A stretch of DNA of 64,000 bases from Prorocentrum cordatum (GCA_963575745.1 CAUYUJ010019371.1:38501-102500); one strand, 5' to 3'; counted from the stretch's first letter, positions 1 through 9,610 are shown. Notes: generated by a model from the sequence alone, not told the origin. Translations and numbers: made by a program.

Positions 1-286
1 ACTTCAAAGCGAAGAGCTCGGACATCGACTCGAACGCGAGGCCTAGTGCCCTGGCGATCCGCCGACTCTGAGACACCCATTTCTTAGAAGTCATGATGTC
101 GTTCACCGCGGCGGCGACGTCCAAGTGATCGAAATGCCACCCACGATCGTCTATGCTCATCAGCGCAATCAGCGCTTCGCTGTAGTCCAGCATCTGGTCG
201 CCGTCGACGCCCGCGCGGGTGTCCGTCGACGAGTACTGGATGCCGTTCTTATCCATGACGTGTTCCCAAACAGGGGCAAGCGCATC
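1..286 (-). CDS. Exon-like coding piece, degenerate EF-hand (partial; runs off the left edge)
   Basis: The minus strand is open from 286 to the window edge (95 codons) with protein-like composition and no start codon. It is preceded by an in-frame TAG that also forms a plausible AG acceptor (ACTAG|GATG), with pyrimidine-rich sequence further upstream, so it is read as an internal exon. Residues about 29-40 (GVDGDQMLDYSE) resemble the loop of an EF-hand: Asp at loop positions 3, 5 and 9 and Glu at 12 are present, but position 1 is Gly and position 6 is Gln, so calcium binding is doubtful. The rest is alpha-helical in character. No specific family is recognised. The gene would continue beyond position 1. 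Confidence 0.45.
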
Positions 287-1727
287 CTAGTTGACGCAGC
301 CAACATGCGAGGTGGATGAGGCTGGGGAGGAGGAGGGGGAGGGGGATGAGGATGAGAGGGAAGATGCAGTGGTGGAGGATTGGAAGGAGGCGAGGGGTGG
401 GGGGGCGGAGTTCCCCGTGGGCGGCCATGGATGGCCTCGGAGGCCTTGGGCCCGTCAGCGGGCTTGAAATTTCTCGCGCGCCCCATCTTTGGGGCCAACC
501 TGGAATGAAGCTCGAGCCGAGCTTGCAGCAACGAAGCCGCGACGACGATGACGATGACCCCCACGACGAAACAACCGAAACAATCGATGCGATCGTCGTG
601 CGCCCCAGGAAACATGCCTCCTGGGGCGTTCTCGCCGCCGCGACTGGGCCCACTTCGAGCTCATGGTCAGAACGCGCGCTCGAGCGAGGACGACGATGGC
701 CCCCACGACGAAAACACCGAACACATCGAGGCGATTGTCGTGCGCCCCAGGAAGCATGCCTCCTGGGGCGTTCTCGTCGCCACGACTGGGTCCACTTCGA
801 GCTCATGGTCAGAACGCGCGCTCGAGCTCCGACGGGTTTTCCTCTGCGTGGGAGCTCATCCTCATCCCCTTCTTCATCCTCCTCCTCCTCCTCCTCCTCC
901 TCATCCTCGTAGTCGTTCGTCCTGCCACTGCTGTTGTTGTTGTTGATACTGTTGCTGTTGCTAGTGTTGCTGCTGGCATTGCTGTTGTTGTTCCTCCTCA
1001 TCCCCCTCCTCCTTCTACTCCAAGTCTTCCACCTCATCCTCCTCTTCCTGTGCTCCTCCCACTGCCCCTCGTATTCCCCCCCTTCTTCCTGCCCTGTGCC
1101 CCTCTCCCTGCTGCCGTTGCTGCTGCCCCCCCCCCCCCCCCCCCCCCCCCCGCACGGCGTCGGCGCCGCGGGGCCGCCGCCAGCGCGAGCAGCGCGGGGA
1201 TGGCGCGCACCGCCATGGCGCCCAATGGGGCGCCGAGGGGGGCGTCGAGGCGCCCAGGGGGGCGCCGAGGGAGGCGCCCGGGGGGCGCCCGCGGCGCCGA
1301 GAGCCAAACACGCGGGGCCGCGTGGGGGGGGGGGAGGAGGGGGGAAGAGAGAGAGAGAGAGATATATATATATATATATATAGACAGAGAGAGAGAGAGA
1401 AAATGAGAATGAGAATGAGAGAGAGAGAGAGAGAGAGAGAAAGAAAGAAAGAGAGAACGGAGAGCAAGGGCATCGATCCGCGCCCCTTTGTCACGCTGAG
1501 GCGTCGTCGAATGCCAGTGCTGTCTGGTAGTGTTGCATACCACATATACAACGTTTGATCACACCATTAACTTGTGTGTATGTAAAATGTATATGTATAT
1601 GTATATATGTATATATGCGTTTCTGCATATGAATATATATATATGTGTAAATACAGATTTATATGTATATATATATATATTGACGCATCAGCATAACATA
1701 GCATAACACAACATACCATATATATAT
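287..1727. repeat. Low-complexity and microsatellite DNA, no gene seen
   Basis: The stretch holds a G-rich tract (312-420), a 142-bp tandem duplication (listed separately), a TCC/CTG tract (870-1000), a poly-C run of about 26 nt (1126-1151), GA and TA runs (1346-1445) and TA-rich DNA (1560-1727). Long ORFs here exist on both strands only because of the repeats. Confidence 0.8.
553..827. repeat. Two-copy tandem duplication, unit about 142 bp, with a palindrome
   Basis: Positions about 553-686 and 694-827 are near copies. Each holds a 24-nt imperfect palindrome (603-626 and 745-768) with CCCCAGGA and TCCTGGGG arms. Confidence 0.8.
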
Positions 1728-1959
1728 AGCTCTCGTCTGGCTAGACTGGGCGGGGACCCCTGCGGCGGAGCTGAGCCCGAGAGGGCTGCGACAGAATACA
1801 AGCGCACGAGTGTCTCACTCACTTTTGCGACACACGTGCGTTAGTCCTCGAAGGTATCCCAACACGAGCCTGCTGCTGCCACTGCCTGCTCACGCACGGC
1901 CTTTGTCCGGGCGGGCAGGCACACTCTGAAGCTGGCTCGATCTCAAAATCACAACTGCC
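1728..1959 (-). repeat. Split direct repeat B2 of YR-1
   Basis: 232 bp, same length as B1 at 2063-2294 and differing at three positions. It forms the 3' terminus of the element and abuts TA-rich flanking DNA. Confidence 0.88.
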
Positions 1960-2000
1960 GAGAAAGAAAAAAAATGGGATGGCGGTCGGGGTGGAGGTGG

Positions 2001-2062
2001 CTGCGCTTGAGGCCCCCCCCTCTCCCCTACCTGTCTCTGCCGCCTCCCGAGAGCTAAAGGGC
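2001..2062 (-). repeat. Split direct repeat A2 of YR-1
   Basis: 62 bp matching A1 at 9548-9610 except for one C in a C-run. It is directly joined to B1 and separated from B2 by 41 bp. Confidence 0.88.
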
Positions 2063-2294
2063 AGCTCTCGTCTGGCTAGACTGGGTGGGGACCCCTGCGG
2101 CGGAGCTGAGCCCGAGAGGGCTGCGACAGAATACAAGCGCACGAGTGTCTCACTCACTTTTGCGACACACGTGCGTTAGTCCTCGAAGGTATCCCAACAC
2201 GAGCCTGCTGCTGCCACTGCCTGCTCACGCACGGCCTTTGTCCGGGCGGGCAGGCGCACTCTGAAGCTGGCTCGATCTCACAATCACAACTGCC
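2063..2294 (-). repeat. Split direct repeat B1 of YR-1
   Basis: 232 bp, copy of B2. It lies just 3' of the last ORF of the element (stop at 2405). Confidence 0.88.
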
Positions 2295-2404
2295 AACCCC
2301 ACCAGCCTTTCGGGAGGGCGGGCGGGCGCGAGCGAAGCTCCACACATCGGCGAAGCCGTGGTACACGAAGCCGTGGATCCTCCAGCTCGGCGCGCGGGCT
2401 GAAG

Positions 2405-3082
2405 TCAACCTCGAAACCGACGCTGGAGGTAGGCTCCCACGATGAGGGTCACTGCATATTTTACCCAGCCACCCTTCTTGGTCTGCAAGGTGACTGGCGG
2501 CGCCGGCTGTGCCAGGGTCGGGGCCGGCGGCACGTCCACGACTGCAGACGCCATGGTGGTGGCGATATCCACGGCCCCGGCCTGGAGCTGCTCGGGCAGG
2601 TCATCTAGCAGCTCCACAGTCTTGTCGGCAGCGGCGGTGGCGATCTTGTCAAAGACGAGGTCGACGAACTCAACCGAGGCGTCCACCGCGGACGTCACAG
2701 CTGGGCCGACCACTTCTGCCACCTGCTCTATATGATCGGATAGGTTTGCCCAGACGAGTGAGGCGTTCTCGAACACAGTGACGACAGCCTCGGCAACATC
2801 TTGGGCACGAGTAGCCGCCGAAGTAACTGCATCTGCACCGCGACGGCCCAATCGATAGACACTGGCTACCGAGCGGTCCGCCGCATGCTCAAGGACTCCG
2901 AAAAAGATACTCGCCAGACAGTCCACGATCCAGTCGGGCCTATAGAATAGCAGAATCGCGAACACACTAAGGAGCGGCCAGGTCAGAAACTTGAAGTGCC
3001 TCCCGTCGAAGATGCTCTGGACGAAGTCGTCCAGCCAGAGGAGGCGCAGCAATGCCACCACGATCCCGCAGACGCCCACCAT
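2405..3082 (-). CDS. Small membrane-protein-like ORF at the 3' end of YR-1
   Basis: 225 codons. The sequence shows two N-terminal hydrophobic segments (about residues 3-17 and 34-48), a long Ala/Val/Asp-rich amphipathic middle of helical character, and a short C-terminal hydrophobic stretch followed by Arg-rich residues (about 209-225). It overlaps the upstream ORF by about 100 bp in another frame and lies inside the element, 5' of B1, so it is probably element-encoded. No family is recognised. It might be a membrane anchor or an accessory protein; an envelope role would be pure speculation. The ATG at 3082 is the first in frame. Confidence 0.55.
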   Translation of the reverse strand: MVGVCGIVVALLRLLWLDDFVQSIFDGRHFKFLTWPLLSVFAILLFYRPDWIVDCLASIFFGVLEHAADRSVASVYRLGRRGADAVTSAATRAQDVAEAVVTVFENASLVWANLSDHIEQVAEVVGPAVTSAVDASVEFVDLVFDKIATAAADKTVELLDDLPEQLQAGAVDIATTMASAVVDVPPAPTLAQPAPPVTLQTKKGGWVKYAVTLIVGAYLQRRFRG

Positions 3083-3426
3083 GACAGCACCAGCCCGTAG
3101 CGGGCGGGCGGCTCGGCTTTGCCGGAGGTGACGGTCTTGACAAGGTGCTTCGGGACTGCGACGACCAAGGCCTCCTTTGGGCCTCCCGCTTCATCGCCAT
3201 CCCGAAGCGGTCCTGCGCACAACGTCTCCGGCATGATGGCGCCGAGCTCCTCCAAGGCATGCATTGCACGGGTGTAGGCACGTAACACTTTCAATGGATA
3301 CGACTGACTCTGACGCGAAGCCACTTGCTTCGCATAATCTTGCTTTCCTTCAAAGACTGCTGCAACTGATTCTCCAAACGCTATCTTTCCTGCTGATACC
3401 TCGACCTTGCCCGCTGCGTCGAGCAT
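2983..3426 (-). CDS. Small ORF of unknown function between recombinase and membrane ORF (YR-1)
   Basis: From the ATG at 3426 this ORF has about 147 codons. It begins just 3' of the recombinase stop (3464) and overlaps the membrane ORF. The first 110 residues are soluble and mixed-charge; the tail in the overlap is Trp/Ser-rich and may be fortuitous. No motif is recognised. The frame stays open upstream to 3621, but there it overlaps the recombinase. It is either an accessory protein or a non-coding open frame. Confidence 0.4.
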   Translation of the reverse strand: MLDAAGKVEVSAGKIAFGESVAAVFEGKQDYAKQVASRQSQSYPLKVLRAYTRAMHALEELGAIMPETLCAGPLRDGDEAGGPKEALVVAVPKHLVKTVTSGKAEPPARYGLVLSWWASAGSWWHCCASSGWTTSSRASSTGGTSSF

Positions 3427-3463
3427 GACCGTTGCCGACTGGCGCAGGCGCGCTGTCGAGGGT

Positions 3464-4490
3464 TTATCCGATGCAGGGCGGGCCGACATCCAAGCAGCTG
3501 AACTCTGCTCGAATGCGGCACAAAACTTCGGCAATGCTGGGCTCGAGATCGAACAAGGCTGCGGCAGCATTGGCCTCCTGGATGTAGTGTGCAAGAGAAC
3601 GCTCTGAAGCCCATCTCCCATGGAACTTTACCCAAGCAATATTTCTGGTGCGCATAAACAGCTCGGTCGCTCCGCCCGCTCTAAGACCCGCTAGCGTGAA
3701 CTGTGGGATCCCAAGCTGCTTGACGAGGCCCACGTGGATCTGTCGGAGGCCCGAGTAGCCAGAAGGGAAAACTGGGTCGTCAGGCCCCACTCGATGCATC
3801 CACCATTGAAGCCAGGCCACGGTGGAGGGGCGCGTCAGCAATACCGTCTGTCTCTTGCCCAAGAAAGCTTTGTTTTTCGGACTCTCGATGACCGGCACAG
3901 CCTGATCTGACGACTTCCTGCGGTTAAAGCGGACGTGCATACCCTTAAGGTTCGCGCCCTCCCCCGGCCTCAGTAGCCCGTCCATGGCCACCCGCACGAA
4001 GATGCTGTACTCTAGCAGCGCCAGGCACGGCGGGCGGGACAGGAGCAAAGCCTTGGCCAGCGCCCACCTCCGCAGCGTGCGCTGGATCTCCCGCGGGATG
4101 GGCGCGCGCGTCTGCGAGTCCTCGCCGAAGGCCCAGGACCTGACTGAGTCCCAAGCCCCGCCCAGCTGCCCTCTCAGGTCAGGGCGGCGCTGCTGCACCG
4201 CCAACACTGCGCACCTAGCTTCTGCGATCGGTCTCTTTTCATTGAACAAGTACTGAATCACCTCTATCAGACGCTTGACCACTCTGCCTCGGGAGGCGTC
4301 TGGCAGCCAGCGGTCCAGCCGGCCCCAGCCGTGCGAGCGGCCGTAGGCGGTCAGCTCATCCGCTGCCTTCACGAGCCTCCCAGCGTGGGCTTCCCCGTGC
4401 AGCGAGGCCTGCAGATCACGCCGTTGAGGATGACCCGCAGCAGGACCCTCGCCAGGAAAGCCCAGCGTGCTGTCAATGATAGCTGACACC
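3464..4490 (-). CDS. Tyrosine recombinase (integrase) of YR-1
   Basis: This ORF catalyses integration of the circular DNA intermediate, by family analogy. An N-terminal core-binding-like helical region is followed by a catalytic domain: the first Arg in a GLLRPGEGANL block (about 3940-3983), an LRAGGATELF block (about 3663-3700) that supplies the second Arg, and GRWASERSLAHYI (about 3563-3612) with the probable nucleophile Tyr. The His of the usual HxxR is replaced by Ala (AGLR). The same frame is open upstream to 5083 but there overlaps the methyltransferase-like ORF. No ATG lies near 4490, so expression may need a +1 frameshift from the upstream ORF or a non-AUG start. The 5' boundary given is approximate. 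Confidence 0.82.
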
Positions 4491-7400
4491 CCGCGGCCCC
4501 ACCTGCATCGGCGAGCCACGAAGTCTCGTCTCGGCGGCAGCCAGCGCGGCCGCGAGCGCCTGGGCAAACTCGGGCGTGTAGGCCGATGCCAGTGCCGCCC
4601 GCTTCTGCCAGCGCCCTGCAATCTTGACCGCGCCCTCCAGGTGCACGTGATTGCACTTGCCCTGACAGCGCCTCCCAAGCCTCCGCAGCTCCGGGAAGTT
4701 GCCGAGCAGGTAGGTACTCTTCTTGCGCCTCGCCTCCGGCTCGTCTGGCGGCGCGAGGCCGAACTGGCACATGTCGCACTCCACGAGGTACACGCCTTCA
4801 CGGGCCATGAGCCGCTGCATGGCCGGCTGGCGAAACAGCCACGAGCGGCGGGGGTTCTCGACCACCCACAGCCCGCCCTCCTCGCCCAGCGCGGTGCAGC
4901 CCGCTGCCGTGGTGAGGCCGAGGCTGTTGCCCTGGCGCTCAGCGGGCCGGGTGCCGTCGCCTTGTGGTCGGTCAGCCGTCCGCGTCCCCGGGCCGCAGTT
5001 CTGGCACAGCAGCCCGAACGTCGTGCACGGCGTCGCCCACACACCGACTCGCACCGCATGGGCGCGGATCTGAGCCAGTTCACGCCTCGCGTTCGCCGCC
5101 AGCAGCAGGTCGTGCTCCGGTCTGTAGCCCTCGGGCGGGTAGGCGTCCAGCGGCGGCTCGATCCAGGCCCCGGCGGCAGCCCAGGCCCTCGTCACCTCGC
5201 CTTTCCCAGCAAAGTACTCCCGCTTCTGCCAGCGCCTGGCACGGCCGCCCGGCACAGCCCAAGGCAGCGGGCTGCACGGCGGCGGAGCGCAGACCTCGGC
5301 AGCAGACGAGCCAGCAGCAGCGCCGACTGGGCCGGGCGCCTCCTCCGCGCTGACGCCCTCGGAGGTCGCCTCTGCCCTGGCTTTGCCCTGGTCCGCCGCG
5401 GGCGCGTCGGGCGAGCCAGCAGCCCGCCTGGCCTCGGCGCGAGCGGCCGCCGCGCTCGCCGCGCGCCTGCTGGCCTCTATCCAGGCTGGCGGCGGGCCCG
5501 GCTCGGGCAGCGGCCGAAACCTGGACGGGGCGTCCGCCGGGTTGAAGTGCGTCCCGATCCAGACTAGAGCCACATGGCAACGGCAGCTCAGCAGGTAGGG
5601 CATGACGGTACGCAGAATGCCATTTAGCTTGAACGATGATGAGCGCCCCTTTCCGAACGCTCCTGCACACACACGGCTGTCGACCCCGCACACGAACGTG
5701 GTCCCTGCACTCTCCCGACCCCTCGAAGCTTCTTTCCCCCGTCTTCTTTCTGTGATGCCATTCGCGTCGTCGATCTGGTCCGAGCCCCTAGTCACGCCCA
5801 CGACCTTCCGGGAGACGCCCTTCGAGTCGTCGAACTGTTTCGGAGCCCTACGCCCAGGACGGCCCGAACTCCCAAGACCTGCTGCACCCCCAAACGCTGG
5901 AGCCTCAGGGACCTCATTCAGCACCTTCTGGATGTTCTGGAAACCTCTACGTCTGATCTCGCCTTTCAGCGCCCGCATCTCCTGAAGATTTATGTGACTA
6001 TGCTTTGTGAACCTACCTCCCCTCTGCACCTTCCAGTCGAAGCTCGCGAAGGCCTCGTTTATGTCACTCAAGGGCCTGCACATCCTGGTGGGAGCCAGGA
6101 CCTGGTCGATCTCGTTCCAGTCGAGCCTCACGTGTTCACCTCTATGAGCCCCAACCCTGAAGAGCGCCCTGGAGATCTTACTGGGGACCTTCGCCGTGCA
6201 GGACCCGTACGAGTCCTCGGTCGCGTCGCTCGCCGAAACCTCGGGGTCCACGGGCCAACGGATGTGAGCAACTCCGAGGGCGAGGAGGGCGGCGGCGGCG
6301 AACAGCTCGTCTCGAATGTCTGCGGGAATCGTGACCAGATCTCGCTCGGAAGTCAGGCTTTCTAACCATGTGAACGAACGATGGAAGCAACCAAAGAGCT
6401 CGCGACGATGGCTGAATGGGCGAACGTAGTTTGCAAGCAACATTCTGAACATCCCTTTTGAAATCTTTTTGCTCTCCAGAATGTCCAAGGTCAGCGAGGC
6501 CAAGATCCGCCGCTTGTGCAGCGGGCTGCCGACCTCGCCAGGCCCGTCTCTCACCTCCGTGCCCCAGGCGGTGAAGTCGGGCTGCTCGATAACGTCCTTC
6601 TCCACTGAGCGAGGCAGCCCGGCCTGCTCCCAGGCCTGCTTGGCCCGCTCGCCGATCTCCGTGTCGCGGAGGCCCTTGCCCCGCTCGCTGTCGCTGAACA
6701 CCTGCACGGTCAAGTGATCGTCGAGGTAGTTGCCCTCCCAAGTCCGGCCGACAGGCACGGTGAGCTGGGCGTTCAACGACTCGGCAGGTGTCATGCACCC
6801 ACTCTTCCGAAGGATGCTCACGTTCGTCTCCTGGCAGACGTCGCACGAGTTGGCGTCGCCCATGCCCCAGACGGTCAGCGCCACGAAGTAGTGCTGGTTC
6901 GGGTCCGGGGCCAGCTTCCCCAGCTGTCGGCCCTGCCAGGCCCGCCCGACCACGTTCCGCGACTCCGTGCCCTGCGGCCGCTTCACCTGGTAGAAGTAGG
7001 TCTTCAGGTCGCACACGGTCCCCCTGACGTGCTCCGACGGCGAGTTCAACCTCAGCAACTTCAGCTGCTCTCCCGACGGCAGCTGCAGCCAGGCGAGGCG
7101 CTCCTCAGTCGCATTCTGAGGACGCCTATCTTGAATCAGACGGTCCCACTTCTCGCTGTGCTCGACCGCGAACCAGCCCGACGCCAGAGGGCACCCAGCC
7201 TTGTCGCGCGGCACGTCGCAGGCCGGGACGAGGGCCCCCATCCCGCGCTCCAGGAGGTCCTTCACCAGCTTCAGCTCGTTATCCTTCGAGATGCGGTGGC
7301 ACCTCCTCGGCAAGGGCGCCGGCCAGGCCTCGGGAGCCAAGCAGCGGTCCATGTAGCTGACGTACTCCGCGAGCTGCTTGCCCGTCAGGTGGTCAGCAGG

Positions 7401-7868
7401 ATCGCAGCCTGGCCCAGGGGTCTTCAACTTCACACGGTCGGGCTGGACCTCCAACGCACGCGCCAGTGTGTCCGCCGACAGCTGTCCTGCTTGCATATCC
7501 CAACCAGGTTCGGTATCTGGGCGCTGCTGCCGCTCGTACGCCTCACCGGGTAGAGATGCTAATTCGGAAGCCAACTTCTGTAGCCTCCCCAGTCCTCGTG
7601 CTGCGTGAGCGTCACGTCCAGCAGCACGGCAAAACTCGAACACATCCTGAAAGAGGTTCTCCGCCGCCACCCGTCGTGCAGGAGACCAGCGGAGGTCAGG
7701 GTAGGCTGCCGCTGCCTTCGGGCAGCCGCACTCCCAGTAGGAGAACATTGAGACGAGCACGTTCGTGAGATGCTGGGCCCTCTCGGTCATCCGCAGCTGC
7801 TTCCGACCAACGGGGTCCGCCTGCTCCCTCGACGCGCGCACCGCCACCTCCACGAACGGCAGCGGCAT
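4473..7868 (-). CDS. Reverse transcriptase-RNase H-methyltransferase-like polyprotein of YR-1
   Basis: Copies the element RNA. RT core residues are seen as RLIQDRRPQN (about 7110-7150) and the catalytic YLDD (6718-6729). RNase H follows, with SDATEDSYG (about 6205-6240), a GRSSS block near 5660 and NPADAPSRF (about 5530-5555), typical of DIRS-order elements. The C-terminal third resembles a C5-type methyltransferase: YFAGKGEVTRAW as motif I (5196-5222), ATPC as motif IV with a candidate nucleophile Cys (about 5030), VENPRRSW as motif VI (about 4850) and a CDMCQFGL / C-K-C-NHVHL region (4645-4775). Activity is not proven, and motif IV lacks the Gln of PCQ. The ATG at 7868 is the first plausible start; the frame is open back to 8459, overlapping gag in the -1 frame, so a Gag-Pol frameshift is possible. 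Confidence 0.85.
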   Translation of the reverse strand: MPLPFVEVAVRASREQADPVGRKQLRMTERAQHLTNVLVSMFSYWECGCPKAAAAYPDLRWSPARRVAAENLFQDVFEFCRAAGRDAHAARGLGRLQKLASELASLPGEAYERQQRPDTEPGWDMQAGQLSADTLARALEVQPDRVKLKTPGPGCDPADHLTGKQLAEYVSYMDRCLAPEAWPAPLPRRCHRISKDNELKLVKDLLERGMGALVPACDVPRDKAGCPLASGWFAVEHSEKWDRLIQDRRPQNATEERLAWLQLPSGEQLKLLRLNSPSEHVRGTVCDLKTYFYQVKRPQGTESRNVVGRAWQGRQLGKLAPDPNQHYFVALTVWGMGDANSCDVCQETNVSILRKSGCMTPAESLNAQLTVPVGRTWEGNYLDDHLTVQVFSDSERGKGLRDTEIGERAKQAWEQAGLPRSVEKDVIEQPDFTAWGTEVRDGPGEVGSPLHKRRILASLTLDILESKKISKGMFRMLLANYVRPFSHRRELFGCFHRSFTWLESLTSERDLVTIPADIRDELFAAAALLALGVAHIRWPVDPEVSASDATEDSYGSCTAKVPSKISRALFRVGAHRGEHVRLDWNEIDQVLAPTRMCRPLSDINEAFASFDWKVQRGGRFTKHSHINLQEMRALKGEIRRRGFQNIQKVLNEVPEAPAFGGAAGLGSSGRPGRRAPKQFDDSKGVSRKVVGVTRGSDQIDDANGITERRRGKEASRGRESAGTTFVCGVDSRVCAGAFGKGRSSSFKLNGILRTVMPYLLSCRCHVALVWIGTHFNPADAPSRFRPLPEPGPPPAWIEASRRAASAAAARAEARRAAGSPDAPAADQGKARAEATSEGVSAEEAPGPVGAAAGSSAAEVCAPPPCSPLPWAVPGGRARRWQKREYFAGKGEVTRAWAAAGAWIEPPLDAYPPEGYRPEHDLLLAANARRELAQIRAHAVRVGVWATPCTTFGLLCQNCGPGTRTADRPQGDGTRPAERQGNSLGLTTAAGCTALGEEGGLWVVENPRRSWLFRQPAMQRLMAREGVYLVECDMCQFGLAPPDEPEARRKKSTYLLGNFPELRRLGRRCQGKCNHVHLEGAVKIAGRWQKRAALASAYTPEFAQALAAALAAAETRLRGSPMQVGPRGVSYH

Positions 7869-8053
7869 GGGGAAAAGCCTCTCAGGATCTGCTGAGCTGG
7901 ACAGCCCACTGTCCAGGGTAGATTCGCACTTGTGTGTCGCATTGCGGTGCCAATGCCAAAACCTCCCAAACGGCGTGCCTCTGAGGAACTGGCCGCAGCG
8001 CCAGAAGCCCCATCTCCCCAGACACGCACCTGCCCTCAAAGGGGGCGGCCCGC

Positions 8054-9511
8054 TCAGGCCCCCTCCTTCTTGGGCTTCTTCTTGTACTTGCTCTCCGGGC
8101 CCTTGTCGTTGGCCCCCGCTCCCGCGTCGGCCCCCTGGGCGTGCGACTCCTCCGGGGTGGCCACCAGCCCGCCGCGCTGCTCCACCTTGGACTCCAAGGC
8201 CTCCAGCTCCGTGATGTAGGCCGCCACCACCTCCGTCTCGAACTCGCCCCCTGCGAAGCCCCGGCGGCTGCAGGGGTCGACCAGGCCCGACAGCGGCCAC
8301 GCCGCCTTCCACGAGCCCTGGTTGATCGCCACCTGCTCCAGGGCCTTCATGATCTGCACCAGCTGCCCATGCGCCTCGTCGAACTTCTCGTTGTCCATGT
8401 ACTCCAGGACCGCGACCAGCATCGCGTACGTCTTCTTCAGGTCGTACAGCTTGCCCCACGGGATGTACCTCTTCCCGTAGTCCAGGTACGTCCAGGCCAT
8501 GCCGTGCTGCACGCCGAGCGCCCGCTTGACCTCGGCCCCGAACGCGCGCACCACTCGAAGAGGGTGGCGCTTGACCCGCCGCCGGAGGCGTCTCATGCCC
8601 CGCACGGCCTCGCCTGCCTTCCCGACGCTGCCCAATCCACCGATCGCCTCGTCCTCGTCGCCCGACGAGCTCGGCTTCTTGCCCGTCTCGAGCCGCTCCA
8701 AGACCTCAAGCATCCGAAGCTGCAGCAAGCTCTGCAACCCGTTCGGGTCGAGGCTGGCCGCCGCCGCCGTCGCGCCGCCGCCGCTGGAGCCCGCCTGCTG
8801 CCCCGCGGGCGCGCGGGGCGGGGCCTCCTCGTCGCTGCTCGACAGGAGGCGCCGCCGCTCGCTCCGGCCTCCCGCGGCTCGTGGCGCCTGCTCGGCCGAC
8901 GGCGCCGCGCGCCCGTCGCGCGGGTCGGCCTCGGCCTCCGACTCCGACGAGCTGTCCTCCTCGGCGGCGGGGGCCGCCGACTGCAGCCGCCTCGCTGCCC
9001 GCGCGACGAGCTGCTCCAGGCCCGGGAGGCCCGCGCCCGCTCCGGCCGCGCGGAGCAGCGCCCGCTGCCCCAGCGCCGCCGCGGCCGCCCCGCCTCCCGG
9101 AGCGCCCTGCGGCAGCGTCTCCGTCGGCGGCGGCCTCGGCACCTCCGCGTCCTCGGTGGACGCGTGGATGCCGCCGCCTGCCGCCACCAGCCCAGCCTGG
9201 AGCGCCTCGAGCTCGAACCTCCTCTCGCCGAAGTGCATGTAGTCGTCCCCCCATCCCTCCGGCGCTGCGTCGCGAAGCCGACGCTGGGGCACGACCACGA
9301 ACCCCACCTGCACCTCGTCACCCGCACGGTCTCTCACCGCCGCCTCGTAGGCGGCGCCACCCACGGCTCGGGCTGCGACCGCGGGGATCGCCAGGGAGAT
9401 GTGGGCCTCGTGGACCTCCACCACGAAGCCCCCCACGTTGATCGCCTGCCGTCGGCCGGCCTCTCCGCCCGCCACGCGCGCGAAGGCCAGGCCGCCTGGG
9501 GCCCAGGCCAT
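8054..9511 (-). CDS. Gag-like ORF1 of YR-1
   Basis: 485 codons from an ATG just inside A1. The N-terminal about 120 residues are mixed and globular-looking. A central region (about 130-250) is Ala/Ser/Glu-rich with acidic serine runs, and a basic patch (about 285-310, RRLRRRVKRH) precedes a conserved-looking helical region (about 320-450). A Lys-rich tail (KYKKKPKKEG) ends the protein. No zinc knuckle is present. Its position as first ORF, its basic patches and its overlap with the polymerase ORF suggest a structural nucleic-acid-binding protein. No named family is recognised. Confidence 0.6.
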   Translation of the reverse strand: MAWAPGGLAFARVAGGEAGRRQAINVGGFVVEVHEAHISLAIPAVAARAVGGAAYEAAVRDRAGDEVQVGFVVVPQRRLRDAAPEGWGDDYMHFGERRFELEALQAGLVAAGGGIHASTEDAEVPRPPPTETLPQGAPGGGAAAAALGQRALLRAAGAGAGLPGLEQLVARAARRLQSAAPAAEEDSSSESEAEADPRDGRAAPSAEQAPRAAGGRSERRRLLSSSDEEAPPRAPAGQQAGSSGGGATAAAASLDPNGLQSLLQLRMLEVLERLETGKKPSSSGDEDEAIGGLGSVGKAGEAVRGMRRLRRRVKRHPLRVVRAFGAEVKRALGVQHGMAWTYLDYGKRYIPWGKLYDLKKTYAMLVAVLEYMDNEKFDEAHGQLVQIMKALEQVAINQGSWKAAWPLSGLVDPCSRRGFAGGEFETEVVAAYITELEALESKVEQRGGLVATPEESHAQGADAGAGANDKGPESKYKKKPKKEGA

Positions 9512-9547
9512 GGCGCTTGCACCCGCGCAGCTGCCAGAGCCAGCCAG

Positions 9548-9607
9548 CTGCGCTTGAGGCCCCCCCCCTCTCCCCTACCTGTCTCTGCCGCCTCCCGAGA
9601 GCTAAAG

Positions 9608-9610
<3 letters not shown>
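9548..9610 (-). repeat. Split direct repeat A1 of YR-1 (5' terminus)
   Basis: 63 bp, copy of A2 (2001-2062). It is followed on the plus strand by a TA dinucleotide run (9611-9640), which is probably the insertion target. Confidence 0.88.

Larger units (their letters stand above)
1728..9610 (-). mobile_element. Tyrosine-recombinase retrotransposon with split direct repeats (element YR-1)
   Basis: This 7.9-kb element reads leftward. From its 5' end it carries A1 (9610-9548), a Gag-like ORF, an RT-RNase H-methyltransferase-like ORF, a tyrosine recombinase, two small ORFs, then B1 (2294-2063), A2 (2062-2001) and B2 (1959-1728). The A1...B1-A2-B2 order is the split-direct-repeat layout known for PAT/Ngaro-type DIRS-order elements, which insert through a tyrosine recombinase and make no target duplication. 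B1 and B2 differ at 3 of 232 positions, and A1 and A2 differ by one C in a homopolymer, so insertion looks recent. Both outer ends abut TA microsatellite. Frames are largely intact. The assignment to PAT/Ngaro is by architecture; the methyltransferase-like domain is not usual for Ngaro. Confidence 0.85.

Noticed and set aside
249-1551. Long ORFs on both strands in 0.2-1.5 kb
   Set aside because: Encoded by microsatellites and poly-C; composition is repetitive and frames conflict with the exon at 1-286.
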